This document shows, piece by piece, positions 6,173-6,617 of a stretch of 6,617 nucleotides of DNA. The notes beneath the pieces are model-generated. The model searched no databases. It was not told the origin of the DNA and worked only from the letters and a program-made list of their open reading frames with translations. Location of the stretch: positions 583-7,199 of the forward strand of contig JAJXYI010000391.1 of assembly GCA_021780625.1 (NCBI GenBank). The letters run 5' to 3'. Every line of letters begins with the position of its first letter. The stretch's first letter is position 1. Position numbers and translations under genes: made by a program. Source of the DNA: a bacterium (GTDB taxonomy: Bacteria; Verrucomicrobiota; Verrucomicrobiae; Opitutales; Opitutaceae).

Positions 6173-6314
6173 GCAAAAATGGGTCGCGACACGAGCGATC
6201 GGCGCCACGTCGGATTGGGCTCGAAGCTTTGATCCGCACGAAACGGGCCTGCAAGGCGGGTGCGACCGAGATTCCACGCTCACGTTAGGACGGACCTACC
6301 GGCACCGAACGGGA
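6173..6314. other. Intergenic gap upstream of GH5 (142 bases)
   Basis: This gap between the truncated upstream gene and the GH5 gene, both on the minus strand, probably holds the GH5 promoter. I see no convincing -35/-10 pair and no strong terminator. TAGG and CCTA (6286-6289 and 6295-6298) can form a 4-base stem, too weak to rely on. The last bases before the GH5 start read CCCATTTTTGC on the minus strand, with no purine-rich ribosome site. Confidence 0.3.
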
Positions 6315-6617
6315 TCAGGGTCTCTCGAGTGTCGCGGACATGAGGCCGATGACGACCTCGTTGGCGAGGGCCCGGACGGTGAGCGATTGGAGCGTCCGGG
6401 TGGGGTCCAGAGGAAGCTCGAGCACGTTGGCGGCGCCGCCGGGCACCTTTCGGCCGAGTCCCTTGAAATGCGCCGGGTCGAGCAGCCGCACGATTCCGGT
6501 CCGCAGGTCCACGCGCGGAGGAATCGGGCCCGGGCGTGCGAACTGGTAGTCGTCGATGAAGTAATCCTGGTCGATCGGCCACCAATTGGAGGGATTGACC
6601 AACGGCAGCCGGGTCCG
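6315..6617 (-). CDS. C-terminal part of an unrecognised protein (cut by right window edge)
   Basis: About 100 C-terminal residues are visible, in a frame open to the right window edge, with no ATG in the visible part (a TTG at 6602 is not a credible start), so the gene very probably begins outside. Residues read RTRLPLVNPSNWWPIDQDYF near the edge, then DDYQFARPGPIPPRVDLRTGIVRLLDPAHF, a Gly-rich turn KVPGGAANVLELPLDP, and the end SLTVRALANEVVIGLMSATL. The alternating hydrophobic pattern and turns suggest a beta-sandwich, and the Trp-Trp pair with acidic residues recalls carbohydrate-active proteins, but I cannot name a family. Codon use and the well-ordered sequence support a real gene. It precedes the secreted GH5 gene on the same strand, so a related role in polysaccharide use is possible but unproven. 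Confidence 0.7.
   Translation of the reverse strand, partial: RTRLPLVNPSNWWPIDQDYFIDDYQFARPGPIPPRVDLRTGIVRLLDPAHFKGLGRKVPGGAANVLELPLDPTRTLQSLTVRALANEVVIGLMSATLERP

Noticed and set aside
5381..6232. A 283-codon plus-strand open frame opposite the GH5 gene.
   Set aside because: Val/Gly/Asp-rich shadow of the GH5 codons; the catalytic motifs are on the minus strand.

Overview
This 6.6 kb window is GC-rich chromosomal DNA carrying seven protein-coding genes, two of them cut by the window edges. I saw no RNA genes, mobile elements, CRISPR arrays or long repeats. The gene mix is an exported SagB-type nitroreductase, a PmoA/DUF6807-family protein, a DeaD-like RNA helicase with a DbpA-type RNA-binding tail, and a secreted GH5 glycoside hydrolase. 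With the high GC this would suit a free-living, polysaccharide-degrading bacterium such as one of the Verrucomicrobiota (Opitutaceae-like). That assignment is a low-confidence inference, since no marker gene is present.

Layout. The left third is on the minus strand. Read in its direction of transcription it holds a small beta-propeller-like protein (1707 to 1057), an exported nitroreductase (971 to 336) and the N-terminal 92 residues of a MarR-family regulator (277, running off the left edge). The gaps are 85 and 58 bases, so the three could be co-transcribed. A 12-base perfect palindrome lies just upstream of the marR start and is a candidate autoregulatory operator. A 187-base divergent gap separates this block from the plus-strand pair: a PmoA-family protein (1895-3094), then, after 90 bases containing an AT-rich patch, the DEAD-box helicase (3185-5053). 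The right third is again on the minus strand: a secreted GH5 hydrolase (6172 to 5078), convergent with the helicase and separated from it by 24 bases with a short hairpin. Upstream of it is the C-terminal part of an unrecognised protein (6315 to the right edge).

How the genes may work together. The nitroreductase and MarR regulator are the only pair with a plausible regulatory relationship; MarR proteins often control neighbouring redox or detoxification genes. The GH5 enzyme and perhaps the PmoA-family protein fit carbohydrate metabolism. The helicase is a housekeeping RNA-remodelling gene. All gaps are under 200 bases. None of the internal starts has a convincing Shine-Dalgarno sequence. 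I found no clear previously undescribed multi-gene system; the items worth a second look are the palindrome at marR, the small propeller protein, the PmoA-family protein and the truncated gene at the right edge.
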